Shown: positions 15,453 to 24,192 of the stretch, one piece after another
How the letters are laid out: each line of letters begins with the position of its first letter
How positions within the stretch are numbered: position 1 is the stretch's first letter
NCBI GenBank assembly: GCA_018241445.1
Contig: JAFEDT010000008.1
Span: 124,001 to 188,000 of the forward strand
DNA: 64,000 nt
Direction: 5' to 3'
DNA from: Pseudomonadota bacterium
GTDB taxonomy: Bacteria > Pseudomonadota > Gammaproteobacteria > Steroidobacterales > Steroidobacteraceae
Made by a program: the position numbers and the translations under genes
Notes under the pieces: model-generated
Seen by the model: only the letters and a program-made list of their open reading frames with translations
Databases searched by the model: none
Told to the model about the DNA's origin: nothing

Positions 15453-16634
15453 ATGAAACGCTGGCTGACTTTCGTGTTGGTGGTCGTGGGCCTGATCCTG
15501 GTGATCGCCGCGGTCAAGGGCTTCGGTGTGTACCGGATGATGCAGGGCTTCGCGGCGCAGGGTGCGCCGAAGTTCACCGTCAGCACCATGCGTGTCGGCT
15601 ACCAGGACTGGCAGCCACAGCTCAGCGCCGTCGGCAGCCTGCGCGCCGAGCGCGGCGCGCAGCTTTCCGCCGAGGTCGCCGGGATCGTCGCTGCCATCGA
15701 GTTCCGCTCCGGGCAGGACGTGAGCGCGGGCACCACGCTGCTGCGGCTGCGGGACGCGGATGACCGCGCCCATCTTGAATCCCTGCGCGCCGCCGCGGCG
15801 CTGGCGCAGACCACGTGGCAGCGCGACAAAGCGCAGTTCGAGGCACAGGCCATTAGCCAGGCGGTGCTGGACACTGATGCCGCCAACCTGCGCAGCGCGC
15901 GCGCGCAGGTGGCCGAGCAGGAGGCGCTGGTGGCCAAGAAGCGCGTGATCGCGCCCTTCGCCGGCCGCATCGGCATCCGCGCGGTGGACCTCGGCCAGTA
16001 CCTGGCGGCCGGCACCGCCATCGCGACCCTGCAGCAGCTCGATCCGATCTTCGTGGACTTCAGCCTGCCGCAGCAGGCGTTGACCGCGGTTCACCCGGGT
16101 CAGAAAGTCAGCCTGACCACCGATGCTTTCCCCGGCCAGGTCTTCAACGGCGAGGTGGCGGCGCTGGATCCCGCCGTCGACACCAGCACGCGCAACATCA
16201 ACCTGCGCGCGGTGCTCAAGAACCCGGACCGCCGGCTGCTGCCGGGCATGTACGCCAACGTCAGTGTGACCACCGGCGCGGCCGTGCGGCAGCTGACCCT
16301 GCCGCAGACCGCGATCGCCTACAACCCTTACGGCGCCACGGTTTACCTGGCGGTCCCGCCCGACACGCAGGGCACCGGCGAGGGCGGTGCCGCCAGGCCT
16401 GCCGCGGCAGGTGGCGCAGGGGCCGCGGCGAGCGCGCCGGCGCTGGTGGCCAAGCAGGTGTTCGTCACCACCGGCGATACCCGAGGTGACCAGGTGGCCA
16501 TCCTCAGCGGCGTGAAGGAAGGCGACGAGGTGGTGACCTCGGGCCAGATCAAGCTGCGTAACGGCGTGGCGATCGTCGTCAACAACAGCGTGCAGCCGAG
16601 CGACGATCCCAACCCGAAGCCGCAGGAGCATTAG
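15453..16634 (+). CDS. RND efflux periplasmic adaptor (membrane fusion protein)
   Basis: A 393-residue HlyD/AcrA-type adaptor. It has an N-terminal membrane anchor ('WLTFVLVVVGLILVIAAVKG'), a lipoyl half 'GIVAAIEFRSGQDVSAGTTL', a short helical hairpin, the second half 'VIAPFAGRIGIRAVDLGQYL', a beta-barrel domain with 'LLPGMYANVSV', and an Ala/Gly-rich insert at about 310-330. It bridges the inner membrane permease and the outer membrane channel. ATG 15453 has AAGGGA upstream. Confidence 0.95.
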   Translation: MKRWLTFVLVVVGLILVIAAVKGFGVYRMMQGFAAQGAPKFTVSTMRVGYQDWQPQLSAVGSLRAERGAQLSAEVAGIVAAIEFRSGQDVSAGTTLLRLRDADDRAHLESLRAAAALAQTTWQRDKAQFEAQAISQAVLDTDAANLRSARAQVAEQEALVAKKRVIAPFAGRIGIRAVDLGQYLAAGTAIATLQQLDPIFVDFSLPQQALTAVHPGQKVSLTTDAFPGQVFNGEVAALDPAVDTSTRNINLRAVLKNPDRRLLPGMYANVSVTTGAAVRQLTLPQTAIAYNPYGATVYLAVPPDTQGTGEGGAARPAAAGGAGAAASAPALVAKQVFVTTGDTRGDQVAILSGVKEGDEVVTSGQIKLRNGVAIVVNNSVQPSDDPNPKPQEH

Positions 16635-16637
16635 GCC

Positions 16638-19600
16638 GTGGCGAACTTCACCGACATCTTCATCCGCCGGCCGGTGCTTGCCACCGTCATCAGCCTGCTG
16701 GTGCTGGTGCTGGGACTGCGCGCGGTCGCCGAGCTGCCCATCCGGCAGTTCCCCAAGACCGAAAACGCCACTGTGACGGTGACCACCCTCTACTACGGCG
16801 CGAGCGCCGAGCTGGTGGCGGGCTTCATCACCACGCCCATCGAGTCGGCGGTCGCCGAGGCCCAGGGGATCGACTACCTGACCTCTTCGAGTGTGACCGG
16901 CGCCTCCACGGTCACCGCGGTGCTGCGCCTGAACTACGATTCCAACCGCGCACAGTCGGAGATCAGCAGCAAGGTCAACTCGGTACTCAACCAGCTGCCG
17001 CCCGGCACCCAGCAGCCGGTGATCACGGTACAGGTGGGCGAGCAGACCGCCGGCATGTACATCGGCTTCAACAGCGAAACACTGCCGGCCAACCAGATCA
17101 CCGACTACGTGATCCGCGTGGTGCAGCCGAAACTGCAGGCGGTCCCCGGCGTACAACAGGCGCAGCTGCTCGGCGGCCGCCCCTATGCGCTGCGCGCCTG
17201 GCTCGACCCGGTGAAGCTGGCCGCCAACGGCGTCACCGCGGCCGATGTGTCCGCGGCGCTGCAGGCCAACAACTACCTCTCGACGCTCGGCGCCACCAAG
17301 GGCCAGATGGTCAGCGTCGACCTGACGGCGGGCACGGACCTGCACTCGGCGGAGGAATTCCGCAACCTGATCGTCAAGCAGAAGGACGGTGGGTTCGTAC
17401 GCCTCAAGGACCTGGGCAGCGTGGTGCTGGGATCGGAGAATTACGATTCCGTGGTGGCCTTCAAGGGCAAGGGCGCGGTGTTCGTAGCCATCCGCGTGGC
17501 CCCGGACGCCAACATCCTCACGGTCATGAAGATCATCCGCAAGGAGTTCCCGCAGATCCAGGCGCAGCTGCCCGCCGGGCTGCACGCCCAGATCGGCTAC
17601 GACGCCACCGGCTACATCCGCTCCGCCATCCGTGACGTGGTCAAGACCCTGGTGGAGACGCTGCTGATCGTCACGCTGGTGATCTTCCTGTTCCTGGGCA
17701 GCGTGCGCTCGGTGATCGTACCGGTGGTCGCCATGCCGCTGTCACTGATCGGCGCGTTCTTCATCATGCTGGCGCTCGGCTACACCATCAACCTGCTGAC
17801 GCTACTGGCGCTGGTGCTGGCAATTGGCCTGGTAGTGGACGACGCCATTATCGTGGTCGAGAACGTCGATCGCCACATGAAGCTCGGCCAGAGCCCCGCT
17901 GCGGCCGCACTGGCCGCGGCGCGCGAACTGGCCGGCCCCATCATCGCCATATCGCTGGTGCTGGTGGCGGTATACGTACCGATCGGCTTCCAGGGCGGAC
18001 TGACCGGCTCACTGTTCTCGGAGTTCGCCTTCACGCTTGCCGGCGCGGTCGCCGTCTCGGCGCTGATCGCCCTCACCCTGTCGCCGATGATGTGCGCGCG
18101 CTTCTTCAGAATGGAGCACGGCAACGGCAACGGCAACCGCCTGGTCAAGGTGATTGATCATAACTTCGAGCGCGTCACCCGTATCTACCATCGCCTGCTG
18201 CACACCATGCTCGGGGCCTGGAAGACGGTGGTGGCATTCGGCGCGGTGGTGGTGGTGCTGCTCGTGGTCATGATGGCGATGCCCATGATGGGGGTGAGCG
18301 CCAAGAGCGAGCTCGCGCCGCCTGAGGACCAGAGCTTCATGTTCTATATCGCCACCGGCCCCGCCAACGCCTCGATCCAGCAGATGGCCGGCTACCAGCG
18401 ACAGGCCTTCCAGTCGCTGTCGTCGATACCCGAGTACGAGAACTCCTTCCAGTTTGTCGGCCAGGGCGTGGGCACCAACAACATGGGCTTCGGCGGCATC
18501 ATCCTCAAGGACTACGCGCAGCGCAGCCGCGGCGCGCCTGCGATCCAGCAGGACCTGCAGCAGCGCGCCAACCAGATCGCCGGCGCCAACGTGTTCTGGG
18601 TCAACCCGCCCTCGCTGCCCGGCGCCGGCCGCGGCTACCCGGTGGAGTTCGTCATCCAGAGCGCCGCGCCCTTCAACGAACTGTACCAGGTGTCGCAAGC
18701 GGTACTCGCCAAGGCCCAGGCGACCGGCAAGTTCTGGGTGGTCGAGAACAGCCTGAAGCTGGACAAGCCGCAGACCACGGTGACGGTTGATCGCGACAAG
18801 GCAGCGCTGCTCGGACTGACCATGAAGGACCTGGGTGCAGCGTTGAGCAGCATGCTCGGCGGCGGCTACACCAACTACTTCAGCATCGCCGGCCGCTCCT
18901 ACAAGGTGATTCCGCAGGTGCTGCAGGACGAGCGGCTCAACCCGCGGCAGGTCGGCAACTACTACATCCGCACCGCCAGCGGCGAGGTGGTGCCGGCCTC
19001 CACCGTGATCTCGTTCCGCACCGACACCGAGCCGCAGTCGATCGACCACTTCCAACGCCTGAACTCCGCCACCATCCAGGGTGTATACGGCGGCACGCAG
19101 GGCGAGGCGCTCGCCGCGCTGTCGAAGATCGCGAAAGAGACGCTGCCGCAGGGCTACACGGTGGATTTTGGCGGAGCGTCACGACAGTTCAAGCAGGAGT
19201 CCGGCGGCTTCATGACCACGCTCGGCTTCGCCATTGTGATCATCTTCCTGGTGCTGGCGGCGCTGTTCGAGAGTTTCCGCGACCCGCTGGTGATCCTGAT
19301 GTCGGTGCCGATGGCGATCTTCGGCGCGGTGCTGTTCCTGTTCCTGGGTTTTGCCACCCTCAACGTCTATACCCAGGTTGGGCTGGTGACGCTGGTCGGC
19401 CTGATCGCCAAGCACGGCATCCTGATCGTGCAGTTCGCCAATGATCAGCAGCGCGCCGGCAGGTCCAAACGCGAAGCCATCGAGGAGGCGGCCACCATCC
19501 GCCTGCGGCCGATCCTGATGACCTCGGCCTCGATGGTGGTGGGCGTGGTGCCGCTCCTGATCGCCACCGGCGCCGGCGCCATGGGCCGCTACCACATGGG

Positions 19601-19757
19601 CCTGGTGATCTTCACCGGCATCTCCATCGGCACGCTGTTCACGCTGTTCGTGGTGCCGGCGATGTACATGTTCATCGGCGCCGAGCACCACGAGGCGGGC
19701 CGCCAGGGTACGACCGCCGCGGCCACCGAAGCGCTGCCCGCTACGCCGGCGCACTGA
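16638..19757 (+). CDS. RND efflux inner membrane permease (HAE1 family)
   Basis: A 1039-residue proton-driven RND transporter, the usual size for AcrB/MexB/MdtB relatives. It begins at GTG with 'ANFTDIFIRRPVLATVISLL', carries the proton-relay Asp pair in TM4 ('GLVVDDAIIVVENVDRH'), two large periplasmic loops, and the repeat half ending 'LRPILMTSASMVVGVVPLL'. With the two preceding genes it makes a full tripartite pump. Likely substrates are drugs, detergents or dyes. The operon holds one permease rather than the two of MdtBC systems. Confidence 0.96.
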   Translation: MANFTDIFIRRPVLATVISLLVLVLGLRAVAELPIRQFPKTENATVTVTTLYYGASAELVAGFITTPIESAVAEAQGIDYLTSSSVTGASTVTAVLRLNYDSNRAQSEISSKVNSVLNQLPPGTQQPVITVQVGEQTAGMYIGFNSETLPANQITDYVIRVVQPKLQAVPGVQQAQLLGGRPYALRAWLDPVKLAANGVTAADVSAALQANNYLSTLGATKGQMVSVDLTAGTDLHSAEEFRNLIVKQKDGGFVRLKDLGSVVLGSENYDSVVAFKGKGAVFVAIRVAPDANILTVMKIIRKEFPQIQAQLPAGLHAQIGYDATGYIRSAIRDVVKTLVETLLIVTLVIFLFLGSVRSVIVPVVAMPLSLIGAFFIMLALGYTINLLTLLALVLAIGLVVDDAIIVVENVDRHMKLGQSPAAAALAAARELAGPIIAISLVLVAVYVPIGFQGGLTGSLFSEFAFTLAGAVAVSALIALTLSPMMCARFFRMEHGNGNGNRLVKVIDHNFERVTRIYHRLLHTMLGAWKTVVAFGAVVVVLLVVMMAMPMMGVSAKSELAPPEDQSFMFYIATGPANASIQQMAGYQRQAFQSLSSIPEYENSFQFVGQGVGTNNMGFGGIILKDYAQRSRGAPAIQQDLQQRANQIAGANVFWVNPPSLPGAGRGYPVEFVIQSAAPFNELYQVSQAVLAKAQATGKFWVVENSLKLDKPQTTVTVDRDKAALLGLTMKDLGAALSSMLGGGYTNYFSIAGRSYKVIPQVLQDERLNPRQVGNYYIRTASGEVVPASTVISFRTDTEPQSIDHFQRLNSATIQGVYGGTQGEALAALSKIAKETLPQGYTVDFGGASRQFKQESGGFMTTLGFAIVIIFLVLAALFESFRDPLVILMSVPMAIFGAVLFLFLGFATLNVYTQVGLVTLVGLIAKHGILIVQFANDQQRAGRSKREAIEEAATIRLRPILMTSASMVVGVVPLLIATGAGAMGRYHMGLVIFTGISIGTLFTLFVVPAMYMFIGAEHHEAGRQGTTAAATEALPATPAH

Positions 19758-19845
19758 CCCTGGGGGCAGTTCTCTGATCCTTGGGGGGCAGCTCTCTGAC
19801 CTCGGGGGCAGCTCTCTGACCCTGGACGGCAGATGCTCTCTGCCC
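19753..19845. repeat. Short tandem repeats of GGCAGCTCTCTGACC type
   Basis: Three near-identical units lie at 19765-19780 (GGCAGTTCTCTGATCC), 19787-19801 and 19807-19821 (GGCAGCTCTCTGACC), each preceded by a G run, at a spacing of 20-22 bases. A degenerate fourth follows near 19829. The array starts at the stop codon of the RND permease. It resembles scattered REP-like intergenic repeats, but no transposase is nearby. Confidence 0.65.
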
Positions 19846-19849
19846 GGAA

Positions 19850-19869
19850 GTGTGTATGGGTATACACAC
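19850..19869. promoter_or_regulatory. Perfect 8-bp inverted repeat downstream of the efflux operon
   Basis: GTGTGTAT (19850-19857) and ATACACAC (19862-19869) flank a four-base GGGT loop. There is no T-tract, so it does not look like a terminator. Function unknown. Confidence 0.4.
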
Positions 19870-19908
19870 CTCCGCTGGACGCGCGTTGGCTCCCGCCGCG
19901 AGCCGTTG

Positions 19909-20367
19909 CTAACGCGCCGGTCTCTTGCCCTGCCGCGTTGCAGACAGCGAATCCTCGACCAGGCTGAAAAGCCCGCCCGGGGCGGGTTTTGGGTTGTGCA
20001 CGAAGACGATGACGAGCGGGCCCTCCATTCTCCGGTGCCGGGTGCGGTGGGCGCGCACCCGATTGCCGCACACGGTCTCGTCAAAGTCCCGACCGACGGG
20101 GTCGCGCAGCCGCTGGCTAAGTTCTGCGACAGTCCTTGCCGGCAGCAGAATGGGTGCGGTGATCGACACGATCAGCAACTCTGTCTCAGACAAGGCGGGA
20201 AGCAGCGCGGATTGCAGTGTCTGCACCACTCGCTGGGCGACCCGATCGAACCGCAGACGCGGCAGATCCCTGCTCCACATACCCGGGGGCAAACGCCCTT
20301 GCGTGAATGCCCTGAGTGCTGCCTGGCGCGCAGCATCGATGACCGGGTGCGGGGCGCTGACCGTCAT
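19909..20367 (-). CDS. Hypothetical protein downstream of ntrX
   Basis: A 152-residue protein starting at ATG 20367, 14 bp after the ntrX stop, so probably the last gene of the ntr operon. The middle contains 'LSETELLIVSITAPILLPAR' and a basic stretch 'NRVRAHRTRHRR', then 'GPLVIVFVHNPKPAPG'. No signal peptide is seen. I do not recognise the family. The last part is encoded over an intrinsic terminator (19967-19990), so the C-terminus may be poorly expressed, or the gene may be ending its useful life. Confidence 0.5.
   Translation of the reverse strand: MTVSAPHPVIDAARQAALRAFTQGRLPPGMWSRDLPRLRFDRVAQRVVQTLQSALLPALSETELLIVSITAPILLPARTVAELSQRLRDPVGRDFDETVCGNRVRAHRTRHRRMEGPLVIVFVHNPKPAPGGLFSLVEDSLSATRQGKRPAR
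19967..19990. terminator. Bidirectional intrinsic terminator
   Basis: A CCCGCC/GGCGGG stem with a 3-base loop is flanked by AAAA(G) on the left and TTTT on the right. Read on the plus strand the T-tract follows the stem directly, so it would end transcripts of the efflux operon. On the minus strand one base intervenes. It lies inside the last 30 codons of the convergent hypothetical gene. Confidence 0.65.
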
Positions 20368-20381
20368 CGGCGCCGCCCGCC

Positions 20382-21746
20382 TCAATCCTCGCTGATATTG
20401 CGGAAATCAACACCGAGCGAGCGCAGCTTGCGGTACAGATGCGTGCGCTCCATTCCCACGCGCTTGGCCAGCTGCCCCACCTTGCCGTTGCACAACAACA
20501 GCTGCTGCTGCAGGTAGGAGCGCTCGAACTGCTCACGCGCCTCACGCAGCGGCAGGGCCAGCAGGTCCTGCTTCACCAGCGGTTCCTGCGGCGGCGCCTG
20601 CACCGCCAGTTCGCGCTCGATCTCCTCCAGGCGGATCTCCTCCGGTCCGCCGTGGATCAGCAGGCGGTGCACCAGGTGGCGCAGTTCGCGCACGTTGTCG
20701 GGCCAGGGATAGTTGCGCAGCCGGTTCTGTGCCGCGACGCTGAACCGGCGGAACGGCAGGCCCTCCGCATCCACCAGCCGGTCGACCTGGTGCCGCAGCA
20801 GTTCCGGCACGTCCTCGGCGTACTCGCGCAGCGGCGGCACGCGAACAATCAGCACGTTCAGATGCGCCAGCAGGTCGCGCCGCAATGACTCACCGCCGGC
20901 GCGCTGCTCCACCCCGGGTTGCGCCGAGACCAGCAGGCGCGCGCGGAAGCCGACCGGCTCGGTCTCTCCCAGCCGCGTGAAGCCTGCGGATTCAAACACG
21001 CCCGCCAGCAGGCGCTGCGCGCCGGGCGGCAGGTCTTCCAGTTCCTGGATGAACAGCGTGCCGTTGGCCGCCTGCTCCAGCAGCCCCGGCTGCCGCGCCT
21101 GGCCGTCGCCGCGGCCGAACAGGCGTACTTCCGCGTCGGCTTCCCGCAGGCTGCTGCCGCCCAGTTCCACGAACGGCGCCGCGGCACGCGGCCCCTGGGC
21201 GTGCAGGAAGCGCGCCACGGCCTCGCGGCCGCTGCCCGGCTCGCCCACCAGCAGCACCGGCGAGGGATTGGCCGCGATCTGTTGCAGCTCCGCGCGCAGC
21301 TGCTGCATGGCGCGGCTCTTGCCGACCGGCACGGCGATGGGCTCGCCCAGCAGCTTACCGGACTGACGCTGGCGCCGGCCGGCGTCCAGCGCCCGCTCCA
21401 CCGTGCGCAGCAGCTTGGCGAGCGACAGCGGCTTCTCCACGAAATCGAAGGCGCCCAGGCGCGTCGCCTCCACCGCGGTCTCGACGGTTCCGTGGCCTGA
21501 CATCATCACCACCGGGCAGCCGTCGGCGGCCGTCGCCGACCACTCGCGCAAGAGCGTGATGCCGTCGACGTCGGGCATCCAGATGTCCAGCAGCACCAGG
21601 TCGGGGTTCTGGCGCGCCCGCGAGGCCCGCGCCTGCGCTGCATCGGCCGCCACCTCCACCTCGTAGCCCTCCTCGGAGAGGATCTCCTTCAACAGGCCGC
21701 GGATATCGGCCTCGTCGTCGACCACCAGGATGTGCGGACCGCTCAT
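20382..21746 (-). CDS. ntrX: NtrX-like response regulator with degenerate AAA+ domain
   Basis: A 454-residue regulator with an intact receiver (acidic pair D10/D11, phosphoacceptor D54 in 'LVLLDIWMPD', 'MSGHGT', 'FVEKPLS'), a sigma54-activator-like central domain and a Fis-type HTH ('NGKVGQLAKRVGMERTHLYR'). The central domain is damaged: Walker A reads 'GEPGSGRE' (Lys to Arg), Walker B 'LFIQELEDL' (Asp to Gln), and no GAFTGA loop is present. It should bind DNA and respond to phosphorylation but not drive sigma54 open-complex formation. ATG 21746 overlaps the preceding 43-codon ORF and has GGGAGAGG upstream. Confidence 0.9.
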   Translation of the reverse strand: MSGPHILVVDDEADIRGLLKEILSEEGYEVEVAADAAQARASRARQNPDLVLLDIWMPDVDGITLLREWSATAADGCPVVMMSGHGTVETAVEATRLGAFDFVEKPLSLAKLLRTVERALDAGRRQRQSGKLLGEPIAVPVGKSRAMQQLRAELQQIAANPSPVLLVGEPGSGREAVARFLHAQGPRAAAPFVELGGSSLREADAEVRLFGRGDGQARQPGLLEQAANGTLFIQELEDLPPGAQRLLAGVFESAGFTRLGETEPVGFRARLLVSAQPGVEQRAGGESLRRDLLAHLNVLIVRVPPLREYAEDVPELLRHQVDRLVDAEGLPFRRFSVAAQNRLRNYPWPDNVRELRHLVHRLLIHGGPEEIRLEEIERELAVQAPPQEPLVKQDLLALPLREAREQFERSYLQQQLLLCNGKVGQLAKRVGMERTHLYRKLRSLGVDFRNISED

Positions 21747-21945
21747 GCCCTCTCCCTTGTGCGATTGGCCGGATAGGCCTGCGGCCATCCGGCGGATATC
21801 GGTTCAACTTCCGCCGGCAAAGGGCGCGGCCTTTGCCGGCTGCCGCGGCGGGCGCCCTTGAGTGCACCGCTCATGCCCTCTCCCTTGTACCATTGGCCGG
21901 GTCGGCCTGCGGCGATCCGGCGGATATTGGCTCCACTCGCGCCGG
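21739..21945. repeat. Imperfect 128-bp tandem duplication spanning the ntrY/ntrX junction
   Basis: Two copies of about 79 bp (21739-21817 and 21867-21945) differ at roughly 10 positions. Each includes the codons for the kinase tail, the ribosome binding site and the ATGA overlap. Similarity continues weakly into the preceding GGCCTCTGCCGGC-type segment. Confidence 0.8.
21743..21874 (-). CDS. 43-residue ORF made from a duplicated NtrY C-terminal tail
   Basis: An ATG at 21874 overlaps the kinase stop (ATGA) and a TGA at 21745-21743 overlaps the ntrX start (ATGA), giving a 43-residue ORF inserted between the two. Its sequence repeats the end of the kinase: 'SRQRPR', 'VEPISAG' and a final 'RTRERA' align with the kinase tail ('SRQRPR', 'VEPISAG', 'GTRERA'). 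At DNA level 21739-21817 and 21867-21945 are direct repeats about 87% identical with a period of 128 bases. Most differences leave the reading frame and overall sequence intact. Expression is plausible through coupling; function is unknown. Confidence 0.6.
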   Translation of the reverse strand: MSGALKGARRGSRQRPRPLPAEVEPISAGWPQAYPANRTRERA

Positions 21946-24192
21946 CGGCTTGCTCACGTCCGCAATTGCCGGGGCAATTGCGCTACGCGGCCTCTGCCGG
22001 CTACGGCTGTTGTCCTGCAGCGGCAGCACCACGCGCACGCGCGCGCCGCCCTCGGGACGATTGTCGGCGTCGATGCGACCGCCGTGCTCTTCGATGATCT
22101 TCTTCACGATCGCCAATCCCAGCCCGGTGCCCTTGGGTTTGCTGGTAACGTAGGGATCGAACACGCGTCCCAGCAGCTCCCGCTGGAAACCCTGGCCATT
22201 GTCACACACCGTCAGGATCGCGTACGGCAGGTCGCCGCCGTTCTCCAGCCGCGTGCTGATCGCCAGCTGCGCGCCCTCGATCCCCTCCAGCGCCTCAAGG
22301 GCGTTGGTCACCAGGTTGTTGAGGATCTGGCGCACCCGGCCGCGGTCGGCCTCGATGTACTCGAGGTGCGGGTCCAGTTCCAGGCGGATGGCGACGCGCG
22401 GATCCTGGGAGCGGTACAGGTCGGCAACCTCGGTCACGAGCGTGTTGAGGCTGAAGCGCGTGACGTGCATGTCGGGCGCGCGCGCGTACTCACTGAACGC
22501 GTTGACCATCTGCTGCATGGTCTGCACCTGTTGCACGATGGTGTGCGTGCCGCGCTCGAGGATCTCGGCGTCGCGCTCGCTCATGCCGGCCAGCAGCCGG
22601 CGGCGCAGCCGTTCCGCCGAGAGCTGGATCGGTGTCAGCGGGTTCTTGATCTCGTGCGCCAGGCGGCGCGCCACCTCGCCCCAGGCGGCGTCGCGCTGCG
22701 CCTGCAGCAGTGCCGTGATGTCGTCGAAGACGATGACGAAGCCGCCGCCACCGTCGGCGCCGGGCAAGGGCGTACAGGCGCACATCAGCGTGCGCCGGCC
22801 GGAGTCGCTCTCCAGTTCCAGCTGCTCACGCCACTCCTCGCGCCCGGCGGCGAAGCGCACCGCGATCGCCGCCACGAACTGGCCGAGGCGCTGGTTGTCG
22901 GCGGCGAGCGCCGGCAGCGATCGCCCGCCGGCGCCCGACAGGTCGGCGCCCAGGATCGCGCCGGCGGCCTCGTTGGCGGTGCGCACCGTCAGGTCGCGCT
23001 CGATCGCCAGCACGCCGGTCGACAGGCGCGCCAGGATGATCGCCAGGCGCTGCCGCTCACGCTCCACCGCCTGCTGGCTGTGGGTGGCCTCGGCGCGCGC
23101 GCGCCGCAGGCGCTTGGTCATGTCGTTGAAGGAGTGCACCAGGAAACCCATCTCGTCGCGCGATGGCAGCGGCAGACGCGTGCCAAAGTCGCCCTTGCCG
23201 ACCGCACGAGTACCTTCGATCAGGTCCTGCACCGGCCGCACCAGGCGCTGCGCCGAATAGATCGCGCCATAGATGGCCGCCAGCATCGCCAGCAGCAGCA
23301 CCAGTGTCAGGGTCAGGCGGAAGCTGTACTTGAGCGGCTCGCGCATGGCGGCGAGCTCCCCGTACTGGTTGAAGGAGCTCTGCACCGCCTCGGACAGCGC
23401 CGCGAGCTGCGCCGGCACCTGGTAGATCGCGACCACGTAGCGCGGCTCGACACCGCTGCCCCCCTCCAGCGCCGCGGCGGTGCGGATCAGGTAGCGACCG
23501 CCGTTCTGCGGCTCCAGGCTGACATACGGCTGGTGCTGTCCCACCTGGCGGATCAGGTCCGGCGACGGCCGTGACGGCAGACTGTCGAGCGGCCCGTCGA
23601 GGCTCGCCGCCAGGATCCGTTCATGAGCACCGAACAGCGCGATCTCCAGCGCGTGGCTGGCGCGCCGCTCGGTGTCGAGCCTGCCTGGCACCTCGGCGAG
23701 CGGCAGCCTTGCCAGCGCCGCGGCCAGCCCCGCAGTGCGGTTCGAGTACTCACGCATGCGCAGGTCCAGCGCGGCGCGCGACAGGTCGAGGGCGTCGTTG
23801 AGTCCGCGCTTCACCTCCACGTTGAACCAGCTGTCTATGCCGCGGTTGATGAACTCCAGCGACGACAGGTAGACGATCAGCAGCGGCGCGATCACCAGCG
23901 CGCCGAAGATGCCGACGGTGCGAGCGGTCAGGCGCGAGCCCGGCACGTGCGCGCGGAAGTCGCGGACCAGGCGCCAGAGTTTGCGCGCCAGCAGCACCGT
24001 CAGCGCCACCACGCCGACGACGTCGACCAGCAGCACCCATAGCTGCAGGCGGCCGAAGGCCGAGGAGTTCTGCACGCTCTTGGCCAGCAGCAGGAACGCG
24101 CCCAGCCCGATTGCCGCCCACAGCAGCCCCTGGCCGATCGCGACCCAGCGCATGCCGCGCGGTGAGTGCCCCCTCACACCGGCAGTGACCAT
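21871..24192 (-). CDS. ntrY: NtrY-like membrane sensor histidine kinase
   Basis: About 773 residues. It has several N-terminal membrane helices, an extracytoplasmic region, HAMP ('SAQRLVRPVQDLIEGTRAVG'), PAS ('LARLSTGVLAIERDLTVRTA'), HisKA with the phospho-His in 'RRLAHEIKNPLTP', and HATPase with N-box 'QILNNLVTNALEAL', G1 'DNGQGF' and G2 'GTGLGLAIVKKI'. A tail of about 50 residues after the ATPase domain is the segment duplicated downstream. The start is uncertain: ATG 24192 overlaps the DUF4390 gene, and GTG 24177 would make a GTGA overlap. NtrYX systems respond to nitrogen, redox or envelope state. Confidence 0.93.
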   Translation of the reverse strand: MVTAGVRGHSPRGMRWVAIGQGLLWAAIGLGAFLLLAKSVQNSSAFGRLQLWVLLVDVVGVVALTVLLARKLWRLVRDFRAHVPGSRLTARTVGIFGALVIAPLLIVYLSSLEFINRGIDSWFNVEVKRGLNDALDLSRAALDLRMREYSNRTAGLAAALARLPLAEVPGRLDTERRASHALEIALFGAHERILAASLDGPLDSLPSRPSPDLIRQVGQHQPYVSLEPQNGGRYLIRTAAALEGGSGVEPRYVVAIYQVPAQLAALSEAVQSSFNQYGELAAMREPLKYSFRLTLTLVLLLAMLAAIYGAIYSAQRLVRPVQDLIEGTRAVGKGDFGTRLPLPSRDEMGFLVHSFNDMTKRLRRARAEATHSQQAVERERQRLAIILARLSTGVLAIERDLTVRTANEAAGAILGADLSGAGGRSLPALAADNQRLGQFVAAIAVRFAAGREEWREQLELESDSGRRTLMCACTPLPGADGGGGFVIVFDDITALLQAQRDAAWGEVARRLAHEIKNPLTPIQLSAERLRRRLLAGMSERDAEILERGTHTIVQQVQTMQQMVNAFSEYARAPDMHVTRFSLNTLVTEVADLYRSQDPRVAIRLELDPHLEYIEADRGRVRQILNNLVTNALEALEGIEGAQLAISTRLENGGDLPYAILTVCDNGQGFQRELLGRVFDPYVTSKPKGTGLGLAIVKKIIEEHGGRIDADNRPEGGARVRVVLPLQDNSRSRQRPRSAIAPAIADVSKPPARVEPISAGSPQADPANGTRERA

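Noticed and set aside
19753..19845. CRISPR array
   Set aside because: Only three short units with 5-7 base gaps; no spacers of CRISPR length and no cas genes.
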